A stretch of DNA of 31,365 nucleotides, taken from a virus. Made by a program: the position numbers and the translations under genes. The DNA lies in IMG/VR virus record IMGVR_UViG_3300047311_000469, positions 1 through 31,365 of that record, one strand, 5' to 3'. The notes beneath the pieces were generated by a model, which saw only the letters and a program-made list of their open reading frames with translations, searched no databases and had not been told where the DNA came from. This document shows positions 7,263-15,117 of the stretch, in pieces. Position 1 is the stretch's first letter; every line of letters starts with the position of its first letter.

Positions 7263-9491
7263 TCAGCTTTGCTTCTTGGCTTCTTCGGCGGCGAGTTCCT
7301 CTCTCCGCTCTGCGCGCACCTGGTCGAGCCGTTCTTCGATAGTCGGCGCCAACACGCGCTGCATTTTTTCCATGTCGCCCAGGTGATTCAGTTTTCGGCG
7401 AGAATGAAAACCTTTCTTGCCGTCGATCTCGCCGTAAAATTCGTCGGTGAGTTGTTCGCGATAATGTTTGTCGATGTTCGTCGGCAACCACCAGTAGAGT
7501 GGCCCGGTAAGAGTGGCGCCGTTCTTGATGCAATCGTAATAAAGATTTGCCGCGAAGAAATCAGACCACGCCCAGATGAGATCGATCTTGCCATCGAGAA
7601 TCGGCGCAACTCTGATGGTGTTGCCGCGCGTGCGGCTGGCGTCGCCGCCTTTGTACGGCGAAAACATTTCGGAGTTAGCCAGGCAAAACTCATAAACTTC
7701 TTTCGTTTTATCGCCGTCGCCGGAATCGACGAGGCCCGCGGTGACGATGTACTCGCGACGGGCGCGAGTCGTTGAAGCGTTAAAGCGTTGAAGCGTTGAA
7801 GCGGGATCCCAAACGAATTGCCGCGTTTTCCCATTCTGCATCGGCGCGAGGCCGGAAAATTCGAGAATCTGTTGCCAGCTGACGGCTTCGCCCCAATCGA
7901 TGAGCGCGGACCACGTCGGCCAATCGGGATGATCCCAGAGAATTCCCCAGGCGCGGATCCCCCACCAAAAACTGTGCTCCTGGACGTCGACGGTGATCGT
8001 GAGCAGCTCGGGCTCGAGCGGCAGCTGGCCTTGCACGTAGCGGATCGGCGTGCGCGCAATGACGCGATCGAGATCGTCTTCCTTGATCGTGACGCCGGCG
8101 CGCGCGTACGGCAGGCCGAGCGTGAAATTCCAAAACTTAACGAGCGCGGAAACGTCGCCCTTGGCTTCGACGAATTCCTTTGCGATGAGACCCCAGTACT
8201 CAAACGGGTTGTAAGCGGACCAGGCGTGCGCGCTTTCTTTGTCGGCCGGCGCGAACGGATTGTGTTTGACCCACCAGAACCGATCTTCCATCCAGAGCAG
8301 GTCGGTCCATTGGATTTCTTTTTTGCAATGCGCGCACTCGTATGTGGCGCCGCGCTCGAGCGCGTCGATGTCGTACCCGATTTTTACCTTTTCGGTTTTC
8401 GTCGGGTCGTCGATGCGCGGGCGATCTTCGTAAATCGCGAACTGGCTGAACTTGAATTGGCCGGTCGTTTCTTCGCGCCATTTCTCGCGCGCCGTTCCTT
8501 TCGGAAACGGGACGTGATTTTCATCGAACGGAACCAGCTTTTTCTCGATGAAAAACGTGAGCCGCTGCCAGCCGGCTAAATTTGGATCGTACGAAAGCGG
8601 CGATCGACCGGGCTCGACGTCATCCCAGGACGGCGGGACGAATGCTGTAGTCACTTCGCTGCGCGAAGTCTTTTCTGCGCTGCAGTGCGGGCACGGCAGA
8701 TAGCAATAACGCTGCGAGCGGGCGAGAAAAGTTTGCCAGGTAGGTGATAGCTCGCCGCCTTCACCTGGCGTCGAGTTTTCCAGAATCAGCCGGGACGCCG
8801 AAAACAGTTTGGTGCGCGCGATGATCTTGTCGTCGCTGGCTGCGTCGCGATGGATGCTGCGCCGGCAACGGTCTTTTTCATTGACGATCGCGAGCTCGGC
8901 GTTGAACCCGTGCAGATCCGCTTCGGCGCCGCTGCCGATGATGCGCAGGAATTTTCCGCGAAACGATTTGACGAGCGTGGTCCAGAATTTGCGCGATGCC
9001 GGGTGCGGCGGCGGCGCGATCGCGAGCGCGCGGACCGGCTCGCACTGCAGTAAAAATTCATCCAGCTCGCTCCGGACAAACTTCGATGCGCTAGACCTGG
9101 TGGGATCCAGCCAGATCGCCCAGCCGAATCTTTCGGCGATCCAGTACAACGCGACGCAGATTGCAAAAAGCGTTTTCCCGATTCGCGCGCTGGCGCAGAA
9201 CGTGAAGAAATGAACGAACCGCTGCTGAACGATATCGTAGAGGCCACGGAAGATCGGGCAGCGCGACGTGCGCATCCGCCCCGTGCACGGTCCGCCGCTT
9301 TCTTCCGGAATGACGACGTGCTTGTCGATCCATTCGAACATCCGGATCCGCGGCCGCGGCCGGAGCGTGGCGCGAATTAACCCGCGCAGCCAATCAATCG
9401 CATTAAGATAATTTCCCGGAGGAGTCGCCGCGGCGACCCTGTCTCGGCCGACAGCGCTTCTAGCCTGTCGTCTTTTCTGAACGTCGAGCAC
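7263..9491 (-). CDS. Terminase large subunit, GpA family
   Basis: The 742-residue protein matches the GpA-type large terminase: packaging ATPase followed by a nuclease domain that cuts concatemers. A Walker A-like SARIGKT lies at residues 101-107. The expected Walker B position has LAIVNEKDR (about 200-208) instead of the usual VDE-type motif. Two CxxC pairs (CPHC and CAHC) mark inserted zinc-binding parts. TITVDVQEHSFWWG (about 525) is the likely first nuclease acidic motif. It is longer than typical GpA proteins. The start is a GTG at 9489-9491, 32 bases inside the small-terminase gene; the next in-frame ATG (residue 51) would remove conserved N-terminal sequence. An 8-base tandem repeat (7771-7802) lies inside the gene. 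Confidence 0.9.
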   Translation of the reverse strand: MLDVQKRRQARSAVGRDRVAAATPPGNYLNAIDWLRGLIRATLRPRPRIRMFEWIDKHVVIPEESGGPCTGRMRTSRCPIFRGLYDIVQQRFVHFFTFCASARIGKTLFAICVALYWIAERFGWAIWLDPTRSSASKFVRSELDEFLLQCEPVRALAIAPPPHPASRKFWTTLVKSFRGKFLRIIGSGAEADLHGFNAELAIVNEKDRCRRSIHRDAASDDKIIARTKLFSASRLILENSTPGEGGELSPTWQTFLARSQRYCYLPCPHCSAEKTSRSEVTTAFVPPSWDDVEPGRSPLSYDPNLAGWQRLTFFIEKKLVPFDENHVPFPKGTAREKWREETTGQFKFSQFAIYEDRPRIDDPTKTEKVKIGYDIDALERGATYECAHCKKEIQWTDLLWMEDRFWWVKHNPFAPADKESAHAWSAYNPFEYWGLIAKEFVEAKGDVSALVKFWNFTLGLPYARAGVTIKEDDLDRVIARTPIRYVQGQLPLEPELLTITVDVQEHSFWWGIRAWGILWDHPDWPTWSALIDWGEAVSWQQILEFSGLAPMQNGKTRQFVWDPASTLQRFNASTTRARREYIVTAGLVDSGDGDKTKEVYEFCLANSEMFSPYKGGDASRTRGNTIRVAPILDGKIDLIWAWSDFFAANLYYDCIKNGATLTGPLYWWLPTNIDKHYREQLTDEFYGEIDGKKGFHSRRKLNHLGDMEKMQRVLAPTIEERLDQVRAERREELAAEEAKKQS
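7771..7802 (+). repeat. 8-base tandem repeat, four units, inside the terminase gene
   Basis: Four consecutive 8-mers: GTTGAAGC, GTTAAAGC, GTTGAAGC, GTTGAAGC. Because the unit is not a multiple of three, slippage by one unit would shift the frame of the large terminase within its nuclease half. The frame is intact here. Confidence 0.85.
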
Positions 9492-10488
9492 GCTTGCGCG
9501 TGGGTGTCACAGGGCGACGTTTGCGACGTGGTTTTGTTATCTCTGGCGCATTGCGAGCAGCTGACGCTGCTAGAGTTTGATCTGTACGAGCGTCTTTTTC
9601 GGAATCGTTTGCTTCAACGTTTGAATCGTCTCGATCTTCAGGTGCGCCATCAACTGCGATCGCGCGCCGCCCGATCCGCCGCAGCGTCTCTTCCACGGCC
9701 AGGCGAATCAGATCGATAAACGCGGCGCGATCCTGACCATCGAAGCTGACTTTCGCGTAAAGCGCTGCGGTTTCTTCGTCGAACGGAAACTCGGCGAGAA
9801 TTTCTTCGAGCGGTGGTTCGATATATTCAGCCAGGTTCAAATCTTTGATCACGGCGTCCATCTCATCGCGCAGCGTTTGCTCGGCGTCGGAGACGTCGCG
9901 CTTCAGCACCATGAAACGGGCGGCGCGTTGCGGATAAAGCGCCAGCTTGGAATTGATCGCGGCGAGCATTGCGCCGACCGGAAGTTCGAGCTCGGTCGCT
10001 ACCAGGAGAAGATTGTCGCCGCGAGCGATCCGGCGCTCAGCTTCCTGGCAGAGCAATTCTTCGCGATACATCTTCCAATCGCGAACGGTTGTTCGGTCGC
10101 CGTCCTGCTCGTCATCTTCGAGTGTTTCATCTGCGCGATTCCGTCCGGTCTCGAGCATGAAATGCATCCAAGCCACGACGTCGTGGCGTCCGTCCGGGCG
10201 CGGCCGCGGCCATTTGTCTGCAAGATCCGGATGCAGGCGAGGATTCCGCCAGTTCTGCAATGACTTTCGCGTGACGCTCACGCCAAGCCGCTGCGCCAGG
10301 ATCCGGGCGAGCTCGTCCCAGGTCTGCGCGAAATTTAGTTGTTCCGCTGCTGGATTCTGTTTCTCCTTAGCGCGCTGCAGTTTTTCTTCTTCGCGTTTGG
10401 TGAGAGTGTGGCCGGCGCCGAGTTTGCGAATGATGTTCGCAAGCTCTTTTGTCTCGAGCTTTTCGAAATCCGCCGGCGTGAGCTTCAC
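9460..10488 (-). CDS. Terminase small subunit-like DNA-binding protein
   Basis: A 342-residue protein immediately upstream of, and overlapping, the large terminase. Residues about 55-82 (TWDELARILAQRLGVSVTRKSLQNW) form a helix-turn-helix like the Nu1-type DNA-recognition domain. A later segment, ELPVGAMLAAINSKLALYPQRAARF, resembles the region after the helix-turn-helix in terminase small subunits of this type. The C-terminus is strongly basic (KPRRKRRPVTPTRKRARR). It would bind the packaging start site and recruit the large subunit. At 342 residues it is long for the role. The start is a GTG at 10486-10488. Confidence 0.72.
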   Translation of the reverse strand: MKLTPADFEKLETKELANIIRKLGAGHTLTKREEEKLQRAKEKQNPAAEQLNFAQTWDELARILAQRLGVSVTRKSLQNWRNPRLHPDLADKWPRPRPDGRHDVVAWMHFMLETGRNRADETLEDDEQDGDRTTVRDWKMYREELLCQEAERRIARGDNLLLVATELELPVGAMLAAINSKLALYPQRAARFMVLKRDVSDAEQTLRDEMDAVIKDLNLAEYIEPPLEEILAEFPFDEETAALYAKVSFDGQDRAAFIDLIRLAVEETLRRIGRRAIAVDGAPEDRDDSNVEANDSEKDARTDQTLAASAARNAPEITKPRRKRRPVTPTRKRARRSEKTTG

Positions 10489-10523
10489 GCCAGCGCGCCA
10501 ATGTCAGCACCGAATGTTGGATT

Positions 10524-11099
10524 TCATGCGTCGCCCTCGTTGAAGTCGAAGCTGCCTTGTTTATCTCGCCTGATTGCTCTGGCCGTGGCTTCGTAGGAGT
10601 CGTTTATCGGCGCTTTGTTCTCCAGCGTGGCTCCGTGTTCCCAGAAGTGGCGCCAGCCTCGTTTGCGCTTGCGTCCAGCGGCGGTATGCCTGTCCAGCGC
10701 GAAGTCTGGAATCGCCTGTTGAGGCCTCGGCGCTTCGTACATCGCGATCAACGCGTGATCGACTGTGCGAGATTTCGGTGCGCGGCTGAGAATTAGTACA
10801 GCGTGAACGAGGAAAAGACGCTCTGGCGCGTGCTTTGTATCCTTCCGCTTGGCCTGCTCCCGCCAGTTCTGATAAAGCGAGAGAATCGTCGGAGCGACGC
10901 GATTGTCTGCCAGCCCCACGTCCTCGCTGGCGATGATTCTGAGCCGTTTCCAGACGTATTCCGCGAATCCTGAGAGATCGAGCTCCGTGGCCCAGAAGAG
11001 CGCTTGCTCTTCCAGACCACGGCGAATGCATTTTTGCAGCGCGCTCGAAACCTCGGCGCAGTTGTAGCCGCCTTTGGTCGTTAGTTGCGCGAAGGTCAT
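10524..11099 (-). CDS. RarA/MgsA C-terminal-domain-like protein without an ATPase domain
   Basis: The 191-residue product resembles the C-terminal cluster-forming region of the replication-fork ATPase RarA (MgsA). A helical ALQKCIRRGLEEQALFWATEL segment leads to WKRLRIIASEDVGLAD, the family's characteristic (V/I)RIASEDIGLAD-like motif. LVHAVLILSRAPKSRTVDHAL then corresponds to the ALYLA.APKSN region. The AAA+ ATPase half is absent. In bacteria RarA acts at stalled forks with SSB and clamp loader; a stand-alone C-terminal domain could act as adaptor or competitor (inference). ATG at 11097-11099 overlaps the RadC stop as ATGA; longer upstream reading frame is RadC shadow. Confidence 0.65.
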   Translation of the reverse strand: MTFAQLTTKGGYNCAEVSSALQKCIRRGLEEQALFWATELDLSGFAEYVWKRLRIIASEDVGLADNRVAPTILSLYQNWREQAKRKDTKHAPERLFLVHAVLILSRAPKSRTVDHALIAMYEAPRPQQAIPDFALDRHTAAGRKRKRGWRHFWEHGATLENKAPINDSYEATARAIRRDKQGSFDFNEGDA

Positions 11100-11542
11100 A
11101 AGAGCCCGTTCTCCTTGAATGAATAGCTCGCGCCTTCGGCGACGATGACGTGGTCGATTAGCGGAATGCCGAGAAGAGCGCCGCAAGCGCGCAGTCGATC
11201 GGTGACTGATTTATCAGCGTCACTCGGAGTCGGCGCGCCGACCGGATGATTGTGCATCAGGACTATTGCAAAGGCGGCGTTAGCGACTGCCGCGCGAAAG
11301 ATTTCGCGCGGATAAGCGATCGTCTCGGTGATCGAGCCAATACTAACTAGATTGAACGCCTGAACGTCGCCGTCTGCGTTGAGCAGAAGCGCGACTAGAT
11401 GCTCTTTGTCGGCGTCAAACCAAGCTTGTTTCGCGATTACGTCTCTCCAGTACGTGTGCGCAGTCGTTGGAGTCGCTCCGTGCCCGCTTGGCACTTCGCA
11501 GACGCGCATGACTTTTACCATGTAAGCTTTTGCGTCGTTCAT
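11096..11542 (-). CDS. radC: RadC-like JAB/MPN-domain protein
   Basis: A 148-residue protein consisting essentially of the RadC JAB domain. HNHP (97-100) with PSDAD (106-110) provides the metal-binding set, and ALLGIPLIDHVIV is the conserved following strand. LVALLLNADGDV is the family's early LLN strand. The N-terminal helix-hairpin-helix domain of chromosomal RadC is absent, as is usual for phage and plasmid versions. The biochemical role of RadC proteins is not firmly established; a DNA-repair role is disputed. The start ATG (11540-11542) is five bases from the stop of the VWA gene. Confidence 0.88.
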   Translation of the reverse strand: MNDAKAYMVKVMRVCEVPSGHGATPTTAHTYWRDVIAKQAWFDADKEHLVALLLNADGDVQAFNLVSIGSITETIAYPREIFRAAVANAAFAIVLMHNHPVGAPTPSDADKSVTDRLRACGALLGIPLIDHVIVAEGASYSFKENGLL

Positions 11543-11547
11543 GGCAG

Positions 11548-12135
11548 TTAGGCCGCGATTGCTGCGTCTGTGAGGAACAACGTGACGGTCTCGAGCATCG
11601 TCACGCAAGCGGGGTCGATCACTGCTTCGCCGCCATATTGCGCGAGGTCGCGGCAGAACTGGACTTCATGCGACGCTCCGTTCCCGCAGTAGTAAACATC
11701 GATGCGGCAGAGCATCGTGCGCGCGATCGCCAGCGCTCGCTCCGCGCTATTGGGCTGCCCGTCGGTGATAACGACGATATGCTCTGAATTGAGTTTTGCG
11801 GCCTCGCGCAAAGCGCCATGCAGCGAAGTTCCGCCGCCTAGTCGCATCGTGCCAAATCCGCCGCGGGGCGCTAACTCATTGAATGACTCCCAAGTCGTTA
11901 CACGCTCCGAACGATCAGCGAACAATATCACCGCCGCGTTTTCGAGTTTGCTCACCACGCGCAACATGCAATCGCGCATCGCGTCGAATTTAGTTTTGCC
12001 GGTCGCTCTAACGATGTCGCACATGCTTCCCGACACATCGCCGATGATTACTTTCTCGGCTTTCTCGTGAGTGAGCGCCGCGTTGAATGCCTGAATGGCC
12101 TTGTCTTCGTTTTCTGTACTGATTAGTGGTTTCAT
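11548..12135 (-). CDS. von Willebrand factor A-domain protein with intact MIDAS
   Basis: The 195-residue protein is a single VWA domain. The metal-ion-dependent adhesion site is complete: D33-x-S35-x-S37 (GDVSGSM), Thr-103 in GGGTSLHGAL, and Asp-125 in ITDGQPN. There is no signal peptide, so it acts in the cytoplasm. VWA proteins bind partner proteins through the metal site, commonly with AAA+ ATPases or chaperones. The nearby J-domain, RadC and RarA-C-like genes make a protein-assembly or replication-accessory role plausible (inference). The ATG at 12133-12135 follows an A-rich stretch without a canonical ribosome site. Confidence 0.85.
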   Translation of the reverse strand: MKPLISTENEDKAIQAFNAALTHEKAEKVIIGDVSGSMCDIVRATGKTKFDAMRDCMLRVVSKLENAAVILFADRSERVTTWESFNELAPRGGFGTMRLGGGTSLHGALREAAKLNSEHIVVITDGQPNSAERALAIARTMLCRIDVYYCGNGASHEVQFCRDLAQYGGEAVIDPACVTMLETVTLFLTDAAIAA

Positions 12136-12162
12136 TTTTTTGGGTTCTTTCTGTTTTTGGGT

Positions 12163-12675
12163 TTACTGCGAAAACTTTTCGAGAAGCTGATAGGCGCCGT
12201 TCACTGCCTGCGCCGCTTCGAGCGCGCCGCCCTTATCTGGGTGATGAATGCGAACGAGCGAAATCCAAGCCGCGCGCACGATCGACTTTTGCAGCGGCGG
12301 TTTTGGCTTGATTCCCAGCACTTTGGCTGCGAGCGCTAAGCTTTTGCAGCGCGTCGCGAGAAAGTCGGAGAACGTTTTCGGGATTTTAGGGGCGCGTTTG
12401 GCCCGGACTTTCTGGGGCGTCACTGGCGTTGGTGTCGGCTTTGGGGCCGCTGGCGTTACTCCGGCTGCGGCAGCGGATGCGAACTCCGCCGGCGAATTGA
12501 AAACTCTGGTCGCTATCGCGCTCCAGGAAGTTTTCGATTTGGAGCGACTGCCGAAGCGGTACCGATAAGCGCCCGTTTTTTTGCAGACGTAAATCTCGCC
12601 TGCCATCCACTCGGCGAACGCCGGCCGCAATTCTTTTAGATCGGTCGGGCTGATCCTGACTGCATTGCTCTGCAT
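12163..12675 (-). CDS. Protein with C-terminal J domain
   Basis: A 170-residue protein with three parts: a compact N-terminal domain (about 1-70), a Pro/Thr/Ala-rich linker (70-95), and a C-terminal J domain (about 100-170). The J domain carries HPD at 145-147 followed by KGG and an AYQLLEKF helix. J domains stimulate Hsp70 (DnaK) ATPase; phages use them to recruit host chaperone to replication or assembly complexes. The unusual C-terminal placement resembles viral and adaptor J proteins rather than DnaJ itself. It precedes the VWA gene by 27 bases. The N-terminal domain, with EIYVCKKTGAYRYRFGSRS, is unrecognised and may define the client. Confidence 0.75.
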   Translation of the reverse strand: MQSNAVRISPTDLKELRPAFAEWMAGEIYVCKKTGAYRYRFGSRSKSKTSWSAIATRVFNSPAEFASAAAAGVTPAAPKPTPTPVTPQKVRAKRAPKIPKTFSDFLATRCKSLALAAKVLGIKPKPPLQKSIVRAAWISLVRIHHPDKGGALEAAQAVNGAYQLLEKFSQ

Positions 12676-12887
12676 TGGTTGTTTGCCGGTTTGGTCGGTT
12701 GGCTCATCCGTGTTTCTTGTTTTTCTTTCCTGAACAAATTTCGAATCCGGCAGTCGTGACGTCGCGGGAATTCAATCGTTAGGCTGAAAATAAAGTTCAG
12801 CCCATTTTTCGTGGCGCTCGCCGTTTGGCAGGGCCGATGCTGACAAGCTGCCGCTGTGCCCCGCCTTTGATTATTGTATTACAACAA
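12676..12887. other. Intergenic stretch with two inverted repeats
   Basis: Bases 12676-12887 hold no convincing gene. GGCTGAA (12782-12788) and TTCAGCC (12796-12802) form a 7-base-pair hairpin. TTGATTATTGT (12867-12877) and ACAACAATCAA (12881-12891) form an 11-pair AT-rich stem with a three-base loop. The latter covers the stop codon of the gene at 12888-13235 and pairs fully as RNA on the minus strand if one G-U is allowed. It may be an operator or transcript-end structure; there is no U-run for a classic terminator. Confidence 0.5.
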
Positions 12888-13235
12888 TCAAGTGACGACG
12901 GGCTTGGTCTGCCTGAATAAGAAATGCGCGCGGTGCTCCGGAGTGTCCGCGAGTTTTAGCAGCTGACATTCCTGGCGGTATTGTTCCGGCGCGATCTTGT
13001 GCATCACTACTTTAATGCCGCGCCTCCGCGCATCGCGCGCTGCAGCTTTCAGAATCATGCGATGAAACGCCAGCGGCCGACCCGGGATGAAGAAATCGCA
13101 ATCTTCATCGCTGACGAAATCCGGCATCAGTAAGATTTTCGCGTGCCGGTCCGCGTCTTTGAGCGCGTCAGCAATCCACTGTAATGCGATCGCGCGAGCA
13201 TCCTGCCAGGTCACGCCGGCAGTGTGACGGTTCAC
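12888..13235 (-). CDS. Unknown protein, 115 residues
   Basis: I do not recognise this protein. It is helical at the N-terminus (DARAIALQWIADALKDADRH) with a central beta part (KILLMPDFVSDEDCDFF) and a basic KAAARDARRRGIKVVMHK segment. The overall alpha/beta pattern could be a small nucleotide- or nucleic-acid-binding domain (inference). GTG at 13233-13235 is chosen because it overlaps the preceding stop as GTGA; a second GTG at 13212-13214 is possible. The longer ATG-initiated frame up to 13424 covers the neighbouring gene and is rejected. Its stop lies in the 12867-12891 inverted repeat. Confidence 0.6.
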   Translation of the reverse strand: MNRHTAGVTWQDARAIALQWIADALKDADRHAKILLMPDFVSDEDCDFFIPGRPLAFHRMILKAAARDARRRGIKVVMHKIAPEQYRQECQLLKLADTPEHRAHFLFRQTKPVVT

Positions 13236-13417
13236 ACGGCGGGAATCCAGCCGATATCGGCCAAGTACTTGAAACGTTCTTTTTGTTTGCCGAGCGCGAT
13301 CGTGATGTCGCGTGTTTCGTCGTCGATCGTGACCTTCGTGATCTTGTCGATCTTTTGGTCGCGGTAAAACCGGACCAGAAGCGGATCCGGCAGCTTGAGT
13401 GCCTCTTTGTTCGGCAT
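13232..13417 (-). CDS. Small unknown protein, 61 residues
   Basis: ATG at 13415-13417 opens a 61-codon frame ending in a TGA that overlaps the next start. The product is mixed-charge, with a beta-hairpin-like VTIDDETRDITIAL and an aromatic KYLADIGW end. No family is recognised. Its stop-start overlap with the following gene and codon use like its neighbours support it as real. Confidence 0.55.
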   Translation of the reverse strand: MPNKEALKLPDPLLVRFYRDQKIDKITKVTIDDETRDITIALGKQKERFKYLADIGWIPAV

Positions 13418-13484
13418 GTTTCATTGGCCTGTTTTTTAGCGGGTCGGCTCATCCCGGTTTGAAGTTGTGGATCGTTCTATCGAA

Positions 13485-14237
13485 TCAGAAGGGCAAGTTC
13501 AACGTTATTTTCTGCACGCCGGCGTAATCGCGCTTCCGCGTTCCGGAGTGACCGCCGAAGTTGAAGACGTCTCCCCATTTTCTGCGGAGAAGATCGACGT
13601 CGTTCTTTTCGGTCGCGCTGGTCCGGAATGCAGCCTGGCCGCCTTTGCCGGTGAATGTTTCTTTCTGGCAAAATGTGTACCGGCAATTTTTGAAACACAT
13701 TCGATGGCGATGCGCGTTCGCAGCAGCGATGTCGAAATCGTTCTTCGCGACGATGCGCGGATCGAATCGCAAGCCGTGGCCGGTGCGAAATCCCATCGCG
13801 CAGCCGTTGATGTAGCCGGTGAGCATGAACGGCTTCAGGCCGGTGTAATAACGCAGGGCGCCGTTGCTCGCTTCCCAGCCGAAATAAAACGCGCCGATGT
13901 CGCGCGCCATGATGAACGTCGCGCGAATGATCTCCTCGATCAGTAGCGGATCCCGGATCGTCGATTCTTCACCTGGCTCAACGAAGCAGCGCTGCAGACT
14001 GGCGATATCGTCATCGACTAACACGATTGCTTCGCGGTCGCGCACGTGGTCGAAGATCCAATTTAACTTTGGAGTTAAACCTTTGACGGAATCCGGATGC
14101 GTGAGCACGCGGCCGGCGCCGACGATCTTCGCGTAATCAGCGCGCTGACTTGCCGGGACGCACACGACGGCGCTCGGGACGAGCCGATGCGTCGTCATCG
14201 TTGCCGCCCTGGACATCGATGGAATGACGATTTTCAC
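13485..14237 (-). CDS. TET-associated-type glycosyltransferase (GT-A fold)
   Basis: The 250-residue protein begins with MKIVIPSMSRA, the first strand of a GT-A glycosyltransferase. A VLVDDDI motif follows with the metal/sugar-nucleotide aspartates at 75-77, and a later KNDFDIAAA motif near 165 probably contains the catalytic acid. Spacing and motifs resemble the TET/JBP-associated glycosyltransferases described in phages, which add sugars to oxidised or hydroxymethylated DNA bases; ordinary family-2 transferases are an alternative. The start is a GTG (14235-14237) that lies 101 bases inside the upstream ParB-like gene. Partner enzymes making a hydroxymethylated base are not seen in this window, so DNA glycosylation is an inference. 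Confidence 0.6.
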   Translation of the reverse strand: MKIVIPSMSRAATMTTHRLVPSAVVCVPASQRADYAKIVGAGRVLTHPDSVKGLTPKLNWIFDHVRDREAIVLVDDDIASLQRCFVEPGEESTIRDPLLIEEIIRATFIMARDIGAFYFGWEASNGALRYYTGLKPFMLTGYINGCAMGFRTGHGLRFDPRIVAKNDFDIAAANAHRHRMCFKNCRYTFCQKETFTGKGGQAAFRTSATEKNDVDLLRRKWGDVFNFGGHSGTRKRDYAGVQKITLNLPF

Positions 14238-14943
14238 GAATTGATTTCAGGAAACGCTTGAACGGGACCGCGCGGCCAATGCCGATGCCGGTCTTTTTGT
14301 ACGATCGCTCGGTTTCCACGCCGCAGAGTGTTTGCAGAAACGCGAAGTCGCTCTCGTTATCGGTGAAGACGAGAACGTAATCGTATCGCTCATTCAACTT
14401 CGCAGTGATTGAAAACTCGCCGTCGACCGCGGTTGAGTCGCGCATGAGCTTGTCGAGCTCGTCCTGGTTGAATGCAGAGAGCTCGATATCGGACGCGTCG
14501 AGTTCAGAGAGCAGCTTCGCGAGCTTGTCGTTATCGGTGATCGACATCGCCGGCAGTTTGTTGTCGGCGAGAAGATCGCGGCGCTCTTCAGCGAGCGATT
14601 TGTATTGCTGATATTCGACCGGCACGAGCCAACCGCGACGTTTCGCCATTAGCCAGGCTCCGTGGCCTTTCGTAATGAAACCGGAGCGGCGCGAAACGAC
14701 GACGGCTTTCCGCCAACCATTTCCTCTTCGTTTGTCTGCAGGCCTCTGCCACAAGCGGCCGCCAGAAACAATCCCGGTACCGGCAATCACGCGCTCATAA
14801 GCATCGAGTTGCTTCGCAGGATGTTCGCGATGCGCGTTGTCCGGATGCGCACGCAAATTGTCCGGATGTTCAAGCTTGTCGAATTTGCAGTACACCGGAA
14901 TCCCTGTCGCGAGGATCGGTTTCTTTCGACGAGCAAATTTCAT
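14137..14943 (-). CDS. ParB/sulfiredoxin-fold protein
   Basis: A 268-residue protein with a ParB-like N-terminal domain. VYCKFDKLEHPDNLRAHP is the opening strand, KAVVVSRRSGFITKGHGAWLMAKRRG corresponds to the GHGR-type phosphate-binding motif, and VPVEYQQ is the last strand. An acidic helical region and a C-terminal beta part (YDYVLVFTDNESDFAFLQTL) follow. Phage proteins of this type commonly sit beside DNA methylases or base-modifying enzymes and are usually not partition proteins. Here the neighbour is a glycosyltransferase whose start lies inside this gene. The C-terminal part resembles a nucleic-acid-modification specificity region only loosely. Confidence 0.75.
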   Translation of the reverse strand: MKFARRKKPILATGIPVYCKFDKLEHPDNLRAHPDNAHREHPAKQLDAYERVIAGTGIVSGGRLWQRPADKRRGNGWRKAVVVSRRSGFITKGHGAWLMAKRRGWLVPVEYQQYKSLAEERRDLLADNKLPAMSITDNDKLAKLLSELDASDIELSAFNQDELDKLMRDSTAVDGEFSITAKLNERYDYVLVFTDNESDFAFLQTLCGVETERSYKKTGIGIGRAVPFKRFLKSIRENRHSIDVQGGNDDDASARPERRRVRPGKSAR

Positions 14944-15117
14944 GGGAAGTTCGTTTTGGGATTATTCGTATGAAAATGAAGAGTGTCGTAAAGACCCCTG
15001 GTGGGGGGCTGCACCGTAAAAGTTATCTCCGAGGGGGCTGCTGTAAGCCTGCGTGGCAGGCCACCGTGGCACGCAGAACGCGTCCAGTGAGTCATGTGTA
15101 TCTCCGTGCGGGCGTCT
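14944..15117. other. Leader region with nested hairpins before the ParB-like gene
   Basis: This 174-base gap has no convincing gene. GCCTGC-GTG-GCAGGC (15047-15061) is a perfect small hairpin, and a wider alternative pairs CTGCGTG (15049-15055) with CACGCAG (15070-15076). GGGGGCTGC occurs twice (near 15004 and 15034). Closer to the ParB-like start, a TTTACG and TACGAA pair spaced 16 bases apart on the minus strand could be a weak promoter. The wider inverted repeat resembles the dispersed palindromes only at its arms and lacks their TTTT. Confidence 0.35.

Noticed and set aside
13236-13424. ATG-initiated extension of the 115-residue gene
   Set aside because: It runs across the 61-residue gene in another frame and has Arg/His-rich shadow composition.
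15049-15076. CTGCGTG/CACGCAG inverted repeat as another dispersed element
   Set aside because: Arms are similar but the TTTT block and flanking GG/CC are missing.
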